In this document: positions 24,001 to 35,657 of the stretch, piece by piece | Numbering within the stretch: the first letter of the stretch is position 1 | Layout of the letters: each line of letters starts with the position of its first letter | Assembly (NCBI GenBank): GCA_036971615.1 | Contig: JAYKKR010000010.1 | Span: forward strand, 744,001-808,000 | Direction of reading: 5' to 3' | DNA length: 64,000 nucleotides | DNA from: Amyloporia xantha | Taxonomy: Eukaryota > Basidiomycota > Agaricomycetes > Polyporales > Adustoporiaceae | Notes under the pieces: generated by a model | Databases searched by the model: none | Seen by the model: only the letters and a program-made list of their open reading frames with translations | What the model was told of the DNA's origin: nothing | Position numbers and translations under genes: made by a program

Positions 24001-27000
24001 AAAGCTACTCTGAACTGGCGTTCCGATACACTATACACCCTCTCCAATTGACGGAAGACGATCAGCATCAGCTACGACTGCATGACATGTTCATCCCAAC
24101 TCCAAAGTTATCTTCGACTGCCATATCATCGTTCACACTGCCCCTGGATCACAAGGTCTTGTAAGTAAGCAACAATATCATATTGGTCGGGGTTACAAAC
24201 ACAAGACATAGACACATGCAGCTGCTCTCGAACAGCAAATGTCTACTCATCACAAACGATCGTCACAGTGATATGAGGATCTTTCTGGAAAGCCCCTCCA
24301 TCATGGACGGTGCAATACGCCGTTCTTCTGGACAGAAGAAACTTTTGCGTCGAGAGAAGATTGGCGATTTGTGCCTATTTGCGTTTGATGAGACTAGACG
24401 CATGCTTGCAGTTCTGGGCATGTCTAAGGTAAAGCTAAATTCCTGTTTTCCTAGTCTTGGATGATGTATGACAGATGCTATACAGGCTCGACACCGTCTA
24501 GTTCTTCATATGTTTCTTTTTGATGAGGCGTACACGATCCTGCAAGGTCTTGGGAGTCCCGCAAATCTCGGTGTATGGTACGACGAAGGAGTCTCTGTAC
24601 TCCAAATGGCTTTTGTCTGCGGAAGTGAGGAGCTCGTTCTCGTTGATGATACTGCAAGAGCCAGAATCTTCTCGTGTGTGACCCAGCAGTTTAGGTAATG
24701 CCAATGAGCCATCGTGGAAACGTATTCTGACACATTCATTCAGACCTGCGTCGCAGCAATTACGGCGTCTCCCAGAGGCGATTTATACTTCTCCAGATGG
24801 CTCCTGCCTTTTGACTATCAACAATATAGCTGGTACTGTCACAATGTGCGCATATCATTGGTCGACATTTGGATCATCTCATGGTATTGCTGTCGAACTT
24901 CCTGGGCTGTGTTCTGGCGATCTTGTTGTCACTTCCTTTGTCAAAAGAACTCATGTCCATTTACTTGGCTTGGATACTACTACTCGCCGCTGTGACTCAG
25001 TGGCCTTGGATATTACACGCAAAGCTACCGAATTCACATTCCAAGAAAGAGGAGCAAGTGGATCCCGGGACAAGGATGACAATACATCTACTCGCAATAT
25101 TTTCCTTGATTGCCATGCCGATGTTTGGACCAGATTCCCCGTTGTTCCTGCTGTCCAGCGACAGACAATAAAATCATCAACCCATCGCCGCCCTCGCACA
25201 CTACTCTTCATCACCAGCTATGATCATGCCGCCTACCGTCGTTACTTCGTTGACCTTGTCACTTCATTTGAGAAAGTCACTAGAAAGCCCACTGGTACTG
25301 AACTCAGTAACATTGCGGTGACAGTTCTTGACTACGACGCGTATCTCAAGTATGACAATGCGGACCAATCATGTTTTCGTGCTGGTGAATGGCTTGCAAA
25401 CCTACTGTGCTTGATTCCTATCCAAATCGCCGTTACTAGAGAGAATAGATTCATCCCAATCAAGGACGGTGTGTTCTCCAATGACCTCGAGCGCTCTCTC
25501 CTCGGAGCCGATGTTGCAAGAATCATCGACAATCTATCCTTCGGTTGGTACGAGTCGTTATTCCAGTCTTATATGGCTCGAAAGGTATCTCCCATCTATT
25601 TCTTCACTTATCGTATTCTGAAGAATATCAATCAGCCAGTGAAAGTCGTGTCATCGATGGGTATGTATATGCGATTTAATAGTAGTCTTTAGGCAGTACT
25701 GATATGCTGTCCACGTAGGCGAGCAATCAGTGGGGAAGAGCTTTGCCCTCAATCACCTGGTTGATACATCATTTGCTGGCTCTGCTATGCGAACTACGGA
25801 AGGTGTCTGGATGTCTGTCGCTCCATTAGATGATACCATCATCGTAGCACTTGATTTTGAAGGTATGCCCTGATATGTTCCCTGGTCCACGTGTTACATT
25901 TCTGTCAGCAGGTGTTCACAGCATCGAACGATCTGCGCAAGAAGATACCCTTCTGGTCCTGTTCAATACAGCTATTTCTAATTTGGTAAGGGACAATCAG
26001 TCTCTCAATGCCACCGGTGGGCTCACACTATCTAGGTCTTATTCCGCAACAACTTTGCATTATCTAGAGACATCACAGGGCTTTTTAGATCGTTCCAGTC
26101 ATCAACTTCTGTTCTTGATCCCGCTGTCAATTCTACCTTGTTCCGTTCCACCCTCGTCATCATCATTAAGGTCGGTAATCTTGTGAGCTAGCCAAATCTT
26201 GAAATAACCTCTTACTGTCATTGCGGCCAGGATGTTGTTGAATCCGATACAAATGAAATTGTCAAAGAGTACAGCGAACTGAGCATCTTGCGATACGATA
26301 TCTGACTTCAATTTTTGTGATAGGTTCAAGCTTAAATTTCAGCAAATTGTACATCAGGAGCAGGGTTCAAACTTCATCAGTCAGCTTCATGGGGGAAGAC
26401 TGGCAATTGTTCCATGGCCCGTCATTGAATCACGGCAATTCTATTTATTGTTCAATGGCATGAAACACCTTCTGGATAAGCAAGACCAGACGCACGCTAG
26501 TGGTAGTATTTTCTTACAGACCTTGAAAACTCTCATGGCAAAACTCAAGGTGCACGTTATCTCAGTCTCACTTACTGCGAAATTGCTTACTATAACCAAA
26601 TGGCCAGGCTAATGACTGGGGAGCACTCTCTCGTACGTGAAATATTACGAGCCTGCGCCCCCGAAGTGGCTGATGGTCTCATAGAAAATATGGCTGCCCA
26701 TCGAGCACAGCTACTTCTGGCGTTTTTACCCAAGGCTCTCGCGTTCGGTGCAACAGAGGTCAATCCGGAGTATGAACCCCTGAAGGTGGGGAACTCGCGA
26801 ACGACAACCCGTTTCTTTCTGAAGCCAAGTTGTTCACAGGATTTTGACTCCGATGCCATCATCTCGATGCCTGATACATCATCTCGATTTTTCTTGTCAG
26901 AATTGGCCAGCGAGGATGATTTCCCCAGTTGCGATGACGCCCTGGCTGAAATAATTCAATCGTGGGAGCACAATGAGGACCGTTTATACGGCCCTGAAGA

Positions 27001-30000
27001 CCAATGGATCGTGGACCTCGATCATTTTTTGAACAAGGTCGCCCAGTCGCGAATAGACCTCGTCGAAGAGTGGTTGTCGTTGAATACGGCACGCTACCCT
27101 GCTCAACACGCTGACATACATACCCTCAAGCGAGCAGCCAGTAACATGATTATTGATCTCAAGTCCAACGTTCAGATATGTGCTTTACAATGCGCAACGT
27201 GTCACTTGTCCTGCATCCTCAGGCGACATCATGACGGCCGGCATAATTGTCGAACATCACACAGCTGCGTCCATCCATGTCAGTTCGACAGTCTAACGCA
27301 CGGTATAACCGAGCCTTGTGGATTTCCGTGGGTATTTCGCGCAGTTTACGAAGTATGCGGCTGCTTATTGTATTACAGAGCCGGACACCCGGGCAAGCAT
27401 GTGTATGTTCTAAGTGGGAAACGATGGAGGCGCCGTCTGACGCTTATTTAGATGTGACGTGATTGCGCACTTGTGCGGGAAGCCATGCGCGCTAGAGGAC
27501 AGAAGAGGCTGCCTGAGAGAATGTACAAAGGTACGGCAATCCAAACGTCTTACTGATGCAACTTCTCTCCGACATTTGCCTTCGGTAGGTCGTCGATCAT
27601 CAAGATGAGGAACACATATGCTCTGCTGCTGTACACGAGTGTGGCGAGGTACACATTCCGTCTTCGACACATCGAATGAGTCTGACAGACACACAAGGCT
27701 TGTAGCTTGAAAGAAATACGTCTGCCAGATGGTCGAACATTCTCCTGTCCGGAACTATGCAGCACCCCAAGGCAAGTAAAGTTCAAACACGCCTTGGATA
27801 TCAATTGGTCTGACTCATTCGAGTTAGTCATGTACCTCATGAGGAGCATGTATGTGGGAACCGACAATGCCCACTGATGTGCCAATTGTGCAAGAGGCTG
27901 TGTTCCAACCAGAACCATCTTCATGCATTAGAACGGGAAGAATTGCATCTTTGCGGGTTTGTTCATATTAGACGATTATATCCAGTAGCTTATTCTCTGA
28001 TCCAGGCAAGAACATTCTTGTGACAAATTATGTTCGGCTGAGGGGATATGCCAGATTGAAACTGCGCCCCAATCCATCGAAGCTACGTTCACTGGTCGAC
28101 ATGAAACGTTCCAGTATACTAAAGTATGCAGTCCACATCTATCGATGATTCATATGCTGACTGCTGTTTTTTTCCATGTTTAGTATACCCAAGGTCAGTG
28201 ACAGGCCTGACCCGGAAGTGGAGTCTTCAACTCACATTTCGCAGTCTCGAAGCGTCTACCATGTGTGATTCCCATTGGCCCTGGTCAGATTGACCACCGC
28301 GATCTGGGAGGTCATTGTCACAGTGTCGAACATGATCCCTTTCATTTCTGCAAAGCTAGGTACGAGATATTCTGTAGATTATGCTGTTTGTCTAAAACTT
28401 ATCACTTCATATCAGGTGCGAAGATTGCGGTTATTTCTGTACCTTGCGACTTGGTTCGTACAATCCAGTTATGACTTGCTTGACTTTAATTCAAGACTTA
28501 ACATAGGACATTCCCAGCAAGAGCACGAGACCAGCCATGGCTCTATGTCGAAGACACAGTGGACAATTGATGGACCGGACGGGACTATGGTGGAACTAGA
28601 CGGTCGAAAATTTGGCTCGAACGATGAGGGTGCACCCATGCTTTGTTCACTGTTTTGCGGGACCATGGGAAGGCATGTCCATGTGGATTATTGCAGAACA
28701 GATCCAAACGCAAAATGTGAAGGGTCTGATCATGAGCATATCGAGGCGCGAATGCATCCCAATCCGGAACGACCAAAAGATTGGGTTAGCCACGAACTTC
28801 ATTGGAGGAGAACAGGTCATGTTTCACTTCTATTTTTGACCATGAATGGTACTTATCTTATATCTGATGTAGGTTTCAAAGGTATAGTAATCGCGAAGGG
28901 TGGGTCTACTCGTTAAAGCTTAACCATGAGCACAGATCCGTACTCTCATGAAGACAAGACAAATTTCGCTCTGTGGTATGTATACAACTAAGTGCGCAAA
29001 TGAATATGATCTAATGACCCCTTACATTCGGAAGCGACGCCATGTGTCCGGGTATGATTGTCTTCTTCGTTTCATTGGTCTTTGTAAAAAATGACACAGG
29101 ATGTGCACACAGGGCCTGAACATGATGCGAATGTGGATGCCACTGCCCAGCCTTCGTATTGCACATTGCCAGTCTTACATCCTCGGCACACACTAGGGCC
29201 TCCACCTCACAATGGACTCGGATATATCTCAAATGATGGACATGCATTCCAGTGTAGAAACCCTGCGGTCATGCAACAATCATTCCACATGTGAGTATCG
29301 CCGATTCTTATTGTCTATCTCTGTCTTAAATATCTTGGAATCGAGCATATTTGTGATTGATAGGTACCGTTGCAACCTACATGCACGAAGCAGAAAATTG
29401 AATCTGCAGAAACAGGTCTAGTTCAATGACTACTCATGATCGTCGTCCCTTAGGCAGCACCCCTTCGAGTGGCTTAATCTCTCGTCAGCATAACAATCGA
29501 CTGGGCGCTGTCTATTCGTCACTCGATGCGTTTTGGACTGCTCGATTTCATGCCGCGAATGCTGGACAAGCTGCTGCTATCCGTAGAGATGCCTACACCG
29601 TGCTATTCTTTGATCGGGCGGTGACGGAAGGCCTTGTGCACGACTTCGCTAGTACACCCGAACAGCTATTGAATACAGTTCTTGGTTTCTTGCCTGGTAG
29701 AGGTACAAACTTCACACGTGCTATCCAGGCTGCTCAAGCACAGATGGAACGTCAGTGGAGCCCTGAGAGGTGATGTTGACCCACCCTTAATCCAAATATT
29801 TTATTGACACCGCGCTGTCAGGTCGCCCGTTATCATCTTCCTGTCCGACGGTGAATGTGGCATACCGGATGAAATTATGCAGAATTTGTGTCTGCGATCT
29901 ATTGCGCTGGGGTCAGTCGTCCGATAACACGTCCCGGATATGTATTTACAAACAGCACAGGAAGCCACTCTCGTTCCACGCAGTGGCGTTCGGGCCATAT

Positions 30001-30247
30001 AGTAGGATACTGCAACGAATGGCTCAGATTGCAATAGACATCCAGAATCGTGCCCTGCCTGATCCTCAACACCCAGTCCCGATTTCAACATATACGGAAG
30101 CTCTGGATAGCGTAAGTCATGTGAGTTAACTCACAATTTGACATCTGATTTTCGAGATGGCCGCTTTCCTAGGTTCAACTTGCGGAGACCTTTTTGGGTA
30201 TTGCGGAGTCGTTGAGGAAGCCAAGAGGTTCACTGTTCCGCGGTTGA
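21034..30247 (+). CDS. Giant VLIG/GBP-like large GTPase with vWA domain, copy A
   Basis: This is a very large multi-exon gene (roughly 2,300-2,500 residues, dozens of short introns). The start ATG is chosen because copy B has the matching ATG. An acidic, Ser/Asp-rich leader (21034-21660) comes first. Long conserved helical segments follow, then repeats that look like beta-propeller blades (about 24230-25020, for example YTSPDGSCLLTI). The G domain begins at 25719 with P-loop GEQSVGKS, then TTEGVWM and LDFEG, as in dynamin-related VLIG/GBP GTPases. A Cys/His-rich zinc-binding region spans about 27170-28060 (CALQCATCHLSC, LCGKPCALE). The C-terminus is a von Willebrand A domain with MIDAS motif DRSSS created by splicing (Asp codon at 29359-29361), then GRGTNFTRA and FLSDGE. 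It ends LRKPRGSLFRG. Splice junctions checked are in frame. It diverges from the RBR gene. Function is unknown; a role in stress or innate defence is inference from the GTPase type. Confidence 0.8.
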
Positions 30248-30996
30248 CTGTTGATATATGGTGTCCTGGAAAACACTAATTGTCTTCTTGCAAATGTAAA
30301 TGTAAATTGTGCGGATCTGATGAATTGATGACTCGCGAAGGGTCGAACAGTATTAAACCAACAGTCTGCTTTCATCTATTCCCACTGTGATGGCTGGATC
30401 TATTTCCACAGAAGTTTCCCTGTTTTGAAAGCATCTCCAGAGATATACTCACCGAATAAGACGATGGTGTTTATTGTCTAAAAGCTCAAGATGGACGACA
30501 ATTTCTGTACCTGGGCCCAGACATGAGTTTGCCCTGCCAATTCGTCCCAGCTGAATTCGTCCGTGCATATAAGATAGATATACATTTGTAGTAGCCGTCA
30601 ACGCGTGATTGTTTGAAACATGTTGCATATACTACGCTGAGCAACGCATCCAACCGGCGAACACAGAGGCCCGCAGCAGGCGAACAAGGAAAGGCATCGC
30701 CGTCGACGTCGTGGTGAACAGCCGTGGGACTTACATTCTAAGCTCTTCGTCGCACAGTAAATTAATACTCGATCACCCGGAACGCTTTAAACGAGATTTA
30801 TTTCGGCACAGGTGGCTTTCATTTCGCGCGTGCAGCACGCATGAAGCTTGCTACTCGTTTCTCGACCTTCTTTATCATCTGTACCCTGTCAGTCCCCATT
30901 GCTACTCGTAGTCGACGTAGCGCGAATCTCAAGCCAGCAACCCAGGCCGAGTCGCAGTCTCACTGATAGGTCGATCGCCTCCCACATTACTTCGAT
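30248..30996. other. Spacer between GTPase copy A and the broken RTP1-like copy
   Basis: I see no supported gene. The first bases should be the 3' UTR of copy A. It is shorter than the matching spacer in unit 2 (46378-47657) and shows little obvious similarity to it. Confidence 0.4.
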
Positions 30997-33729
30997 GGGA
31001 GACCTTGGAGTTGCACACTTCAATTCCGTGCTGGTTCCTTGCTTGTGGGCTCGTCAGCATCTGAGGCAGCCTCGGACCTGCAGAAGGTTCTACAGCGCAG
31101 ATTTAATCAACATTAGGCTCTGATTGGTAAGGAAGGCGACCAAACAGGTACTTCCCTCCATGACCTGCAATTTCGGGCCGCCATGGAAGCATTGTACGTA
31201 CTAGAACGTCTGCAAGTGATTTGGAGGAATAATTTTGTACTTGAGCAGTCAATCACTGGCGGCGATGCAGAGCAAGGCTCCCTTTCTGGTGGGGCGATTG
31301 GTACGCGAGACCTGACGCAGATACGCACCTTGCTATCCCTCCTCTTCAATTGGGCGGTAGAACCGTTGCTCTCTCGTATCGTGGGTGCCATCCCCGGCAA
31401 GTCTAACGTCGAACATCCTGTCCGTACTGGCGCAACCATAGTCGATCTCACCAGCGTACCCATCGACTACGCCAACCTGACCACATGTGTCTCGCGACTT
31501 CTTCGTCTTCTGTTCTTGGACAGTTGGCAGTCTCCGCTATTACAGACTGTCATCACCTCCGATTTAGTCAACAGACACCTGACAGACTTGCTGCGACCCT
31601 GTATCGTCTTGGGATGGCTTCCGAAGAATTTGGCCACTGAATCTGTTCGTCCCGCAGATGACATCCGGCCCTTTATTGTGCGTCTGCTCTCTATGTAGGT
31701 AACTTTTTCCTAATCACACGCTTACATCTGACGACACTGCACCAGCTTGCCCGTCTCGCAGACTATCATTGCCCTCGGCGGTGCCATGTCCGACAGCTCT
31801 TTAGTCCTGCCGTACGTACGCAAATCGTGCGGCTTTCTCCTCAGTCGCCAACTTCTGCGTCCAGAGGGCGTACCTGGCCTACTGGCGGCCGTCTTCGGAG
31901 AGGAAGATGTCTCTGGAGAGGATGCCCCACTGGAGAAGCTCGAACACATCGGCAGATTGCTTACCACCGTACCCGCCGGCATGAAGTCCCAGGTCAGTGT
32001 CGCAGAGTTCTAATTGTATTCCGCGCTAATTGAGCTTATGTACATCAGGAGTACTACGGGACAATCATTCCTAGACTAATTGCTATTCCTTCGCACCGTG
32101 GACCCGGATCTCTGCCCGAATACCACCTGCTCACCAGCGTGCCGTCGCGTTTGCGCTTTCTCGGATACTGGTGGCCGACCAAAAGCCTGATAATGACGGC
32201 ACCATCTCGAAGATCCTGCTCAATCTTCTCCACCGACCGTTCCTAGAGGCCACAGGAGGCATGCCTGTGCAGACTGAAGGAGGCAATTCGTCCGATTCTC
32301 CAAACACAGAGCAAAAGTCCCTACGCCATCCACATCTCTCTCCACTCTGCAGACGCTGTTGACTAATGCAGATCCGTCGCCAATTTTCATCACGAGCCTG
32401 CTCACTCCGATAGTGCCGCCTCTATACGCGATCCTCGCGCATCTGGAGGGGACGAAGACGTCAGATCCCGCGCTGAAAGAGTCAGTGCGAGGGTTGCTGT
32501 CTACTTGGGGTCGGGTCGTCAGTGCACCCGAAGGTATCGAGACTCTCTGGCGCGTCATCCTGGGCGAAGGAGGTGAATGGAAGTCGGACATTGCGGGGTA
32601 TTTGGCTAGATTCGAAGCGTGAGTTTTACATGAGCAGTACTATTCAGTCCAGCTGACAGGTGTAACGGTCGTAATACGCTTCAGAACCGAACGAGCACCG
32701 TCGCTCTCTCTCTTCACCCCAGAGGATTGGAAGCGGGCGGAGGAGGACGGAGAATTCGACGTAGATTCGAACCTGCTCGATTTGCGTCCAGACCCTGCGC
32801 CTTTCGAACGCTTGCTCAAGTCGATCGAGCGGGCGGACGTCTCGTCCGAGCTTTTCGTAAAATTGCTTGAGGCATATAGGGAGGTCAAGGCGGAGTCCGA
32901 CGCTGATCCACTACGGTGTGCTCATCCTAGTTTTGCCATACAGACTTTACCGGAGCTTACGAGTACCTTTACAGAACGCTGCTGTACCTCCAGCTGATCC
33001 TGCAGATACAGAATCAACTAGCCGGAGCCAATTGCGCAAACAACATTCTCAGTAAACCGGGCCACAGCCTTTCGTTCATCAAGCATACACTGGAAAGTGC
33101 ACGTGCAACGGCGGAGCCACCCCACTAAGACCACAAGTCCGAGCCAGCGTCCGGTCTGCGAATGGCGGATCTGCGGATCGTCGAAGAGGAAGCAGGAGAA
33201 GAATTGGACGAGGGATACAGCGATGACGAGATGGTTGCCACTGCAATAAAACTACTTCTGTCGATTTCGAAGGTCTATACTCCCGTTATACTTAAACGTA
33301 GAATGTTCTCACATTGCTTCTGCAGCGCATTCGGACTTGTCTGCACGCACCGCTCCCATTCCGAACGATAGATTTTCACTGCTAGAACCGCTATCCAAGG
33401 ACTCGTCGGAGACCATCCAGCCGCTCGCTCGAGAAGCGGATGGTGTTGACGGCGCGGCTCGCATCAACCTCTATGCGTTCGCTCACAGGCAAGGCGAAAC
33501 GATCAAAAGACGGCGAAGAAAGCCCGCAGCAGACGTACCAAAAGGCTCTCAAGCTCCTGCAAGGCCCGCTCTTGCCCGTGCGCGCGCACGGCCTGCTCCT
33601 CCTCCGGCAGCTCGTCTCCGCGCGCACGTCTCCGTCCTCGTCAGACCAGACGCCGAAACGGACAGAGCCCGCGCTCGACCGCGCGCTCGTGCCGGGGATC
33701 CTGTTCATCTTCCTGCAGTCCGCGCAGGA
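30997..33729 (+). pseudogene. RTP1/TANGO6-like pseudogene, truncated at the duplication breakpoint
   Basis: This matches the intact gene at 47658-51263 from its start through the stretch ending FLQSAQD. The first exon is frameshifted and has an in-frame stop near 31111 (TAG where the intact copy codes Tyr). Two extra bases occur near 32315, where the intact copy reads AAAACCCTACG. A stop replaces coding sequence near 33125 (CACTAAGAC against CGCCAAGAC). A 39-base segment present at about 49886-49924 is missing here between short direct repeats. The last third of the gene is absent because the duplication junction cuts it at 33729. One internal tract (about 32160-32690) is nearly identical to the intact copy while flanking parts differ more. 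Confidence 0.9.
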
Positions 33730-33738
33730 TCCCGTAAG
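33730..33738. other. Filler bases at the duplication junction
   Basis: The nine bases TCCCGTAAG match neither the RTP1 gene after 50426 nor the RBR gene before 18931. They sit exactly between the two homologous ends and look like junction filler from end joining. The edges are accurate to a few bases. Confidence 0.6.
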
Positions 33739-35072
33739 CGAGCGTCGTCTTTGTCGTATTGGCGCTGTATTAGAGCTGCATATGTATTGTCGCGTTTGTT
33801 GGCTGGATCAGTGGCATATTCCAGAACAGTAGCGAATGCAGAGCCCTCGTCGCGCATCCGGTCGGGGAATTCGCTACCTGCATATCTAGAGCCATAGGCT
33901 GCATTCTTCTGCACTGCCGCAGATGTTGCTCTAGCTTCTGTGGAACTGAAGGTCCGGTTGCTACTTGGTCGCTGCGGCTCCTTTCCTTTCACCGACTTAT
34001 ATTTGACATCATCGACTGAACCGAGCGCACGAGCACTAGCATTGACGAATGTTTGATCATCCACGCCACAGAACCTACGGGTCGATGGCTGTTCGCGTCG
34101 ACTAATTTCTTTGAGTTCGGCCACCTCGACCTCCAATCGAGCGACGTCGTCGAGGAGGCGATCGTTCTCTGTACCGAGGCCTTTGTTTTGATTCTCCAAG
34201 TCCATAACTCTGGCCCTCAGACTTAGGACTTCACGGCTCGTCTGGGAGTATTGCCTCTGTGAACTCGGTCGGGGAGTGTGGTGCGTTGAAATAATGAGCA
34301 GAAAATTGTGCCATTAACTGTGTTTGCCACTGCATACTGTCCATAAGCAAACGTGCATCATACTTGAGGAGATCGGCAAGGTATGCTGCTGCCCCTTCCA
34401 GAGAGCTGAGGAATATAAAGGCAGCCCCCTGAGGATGTTTTTCGGGGCGCGGGTGAGAGTCGAAAATAACGAAAATGTCCGATCCGCGACTGGCAATGTT
34501 GATACAGGCTATAATTTCAGGAGGACGAGTAATGATAGCACAAGTCGAGGCTTCCGTGGTACGAGTGAGGCCCTTGAGACGCCTTTGAGGTATGAATCCC
34601 GGATGTCAGTAACGTGCATGGGCGGAACGAAATAGACTTACGAGAGGACCTTCTTGAACTGCACAAATCCAGATTGATCATAATCTGAGGAGAGCAATTT
34701 TAGAGACTTTTGGAAGATGGGTGCTTTGTGTATCTCGTCTACATCAAGGTGAGCCGGACTCGACCACGACAGACACGGTCTAAGCACTGCCTAAGGACAA
34801 AATCAGACACCGGCTCCAGGTAGAGAACCATTGCTAACCTCTAGGGTTTCTCGTTTCATCAGTTCATTGAGGATATGGATACCTTTGCTACCGGCCCGCT
34901 CTATCTCAAAGACAACACGGGCGCAATTCAAAGCCGCCAATCCGCATGCAGATACTCCGCCACCAATGCGACTATACTGGCTTCTTCCAGCGTGCGATAC
35001 TACATGCTCACGCAAGGTACCATCCGTGATTCTCTGCGCAACGTCTTCAGCGAAAACAGCGTCGAGTGACAT
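33739..35072 (-). pseudogene. RBR ligase pseudogene: N-terminal protease-like half only
   Basis: This matches 18931-20275 of the intact RBR gene. It keeps the ATG exon (MSLDAVFAEDVAQR), the Cys-containing GGGVSACGLAALN segment, the FDSHP segment and the coiled coil. The RING1-IBR-RING2 half is lost at the junction. A one-base insertion near 34243 (CTGGGAG against CTGGAG), a two-base deletion near 34335 and a nine-base deletion near 34280 break the frame. From about 34367 to 35045 it is nearly identical to unit 1, introns included, which points to recent duplication or gene conversion. A protease-only protein from the first exons is possible but would be short. Confidence 0.88.
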
Positions 35073-35648
35073 GGCGATGCAGGCGGCGTGCAGTGTGCAC
35101 TAGCCGGCAGGAAGTCGAGGTCAGGGTCTCAGGCGAAGGTTATACTAGTGCTTGAAATGCGCAAACGTGCTTGAGTCACCTGTGTTTGAGTTCTGTCTGC
35201 ATTCCAGAGCGCGAAGGAGACTGCACCGCGAGGTCGTCGTCCACCTGGGCTTATCGTGATCAAGTCGTGCTCGCCACGAATTAGCTGGATCCGGAAGGTT
35301 GCCTTGTGAGAGTAGATGTGTCTTCACCGAGAAGCTGTCAACTAGCTGCGCGCGAGGAGTAATAGTATCTTATCCCAGTCACAAGGACTCAAAATGGGTA
35401 GAAACAGCGGAACTAGGGGATTGAGCCTTCGAAACTTTATCTCCTGCAGGCGAAGAACTTGATGCCGAGCGTCAGTAGAAGTGGCTTACTCGGGCAGGAC
35501 CTGTGCAAAGCAAGTCCAAAGGACTGCCACTTATCGACCAACACCCACGCCGTATCAGCCTCAGCCTGCCAGACTTGTACACATAAACTCCATCACAGAA
35601 GAATAGATCATGGACGCAGCCAGGCTCCAGCTCATGTTCGGTTATCAT
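35073..35648. other. Decayed head-to-head intergenic region, unit 2
   Basis: This is similar to 20276-20900 of unit 1 with substitutions and indels. The protein-like frames seen in unit 1 are disrupted here. It ends at the target site of the Mutator-like element. Confidence 0.6.
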
Positions 35649-35657
35649 CAGAAGAAT
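35649..35657. repeat. Left 9-base target-site duplication (CAGAAGAAT)
   Basis: CAGAAGAAT is repeated at 37052-37060. Unit 1 has a single related site, CAAGAAT followed by CAGCGGCGG, near 20889. Confidence 0.75.

Larger units (their letters stand above)
18931..33729. repeat. Tandem segmental duplication, unit 1
   Basis: This unit runs from inside the intact RBR gene, through GTPase copy A, to inside the broken RTP1-like copy. Its content and order match unit 2 (33739-50426). RBR 5' parts and parts of the RTP1 copy are nearly identical to unit 2, while the GTPase genes have diverged visibly, mostly in introns and surface segments. Confidence 0.9.

Noticed and set aside
33705..34205. 166-codon minus-strand frame that could look like a small coiled-coil gene
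   Set aside because: It is the frame left after the frameshift in the RBR pseudogene and runs across the junction into antisense RTP1 sequence. The Met is internal in the intact gene.
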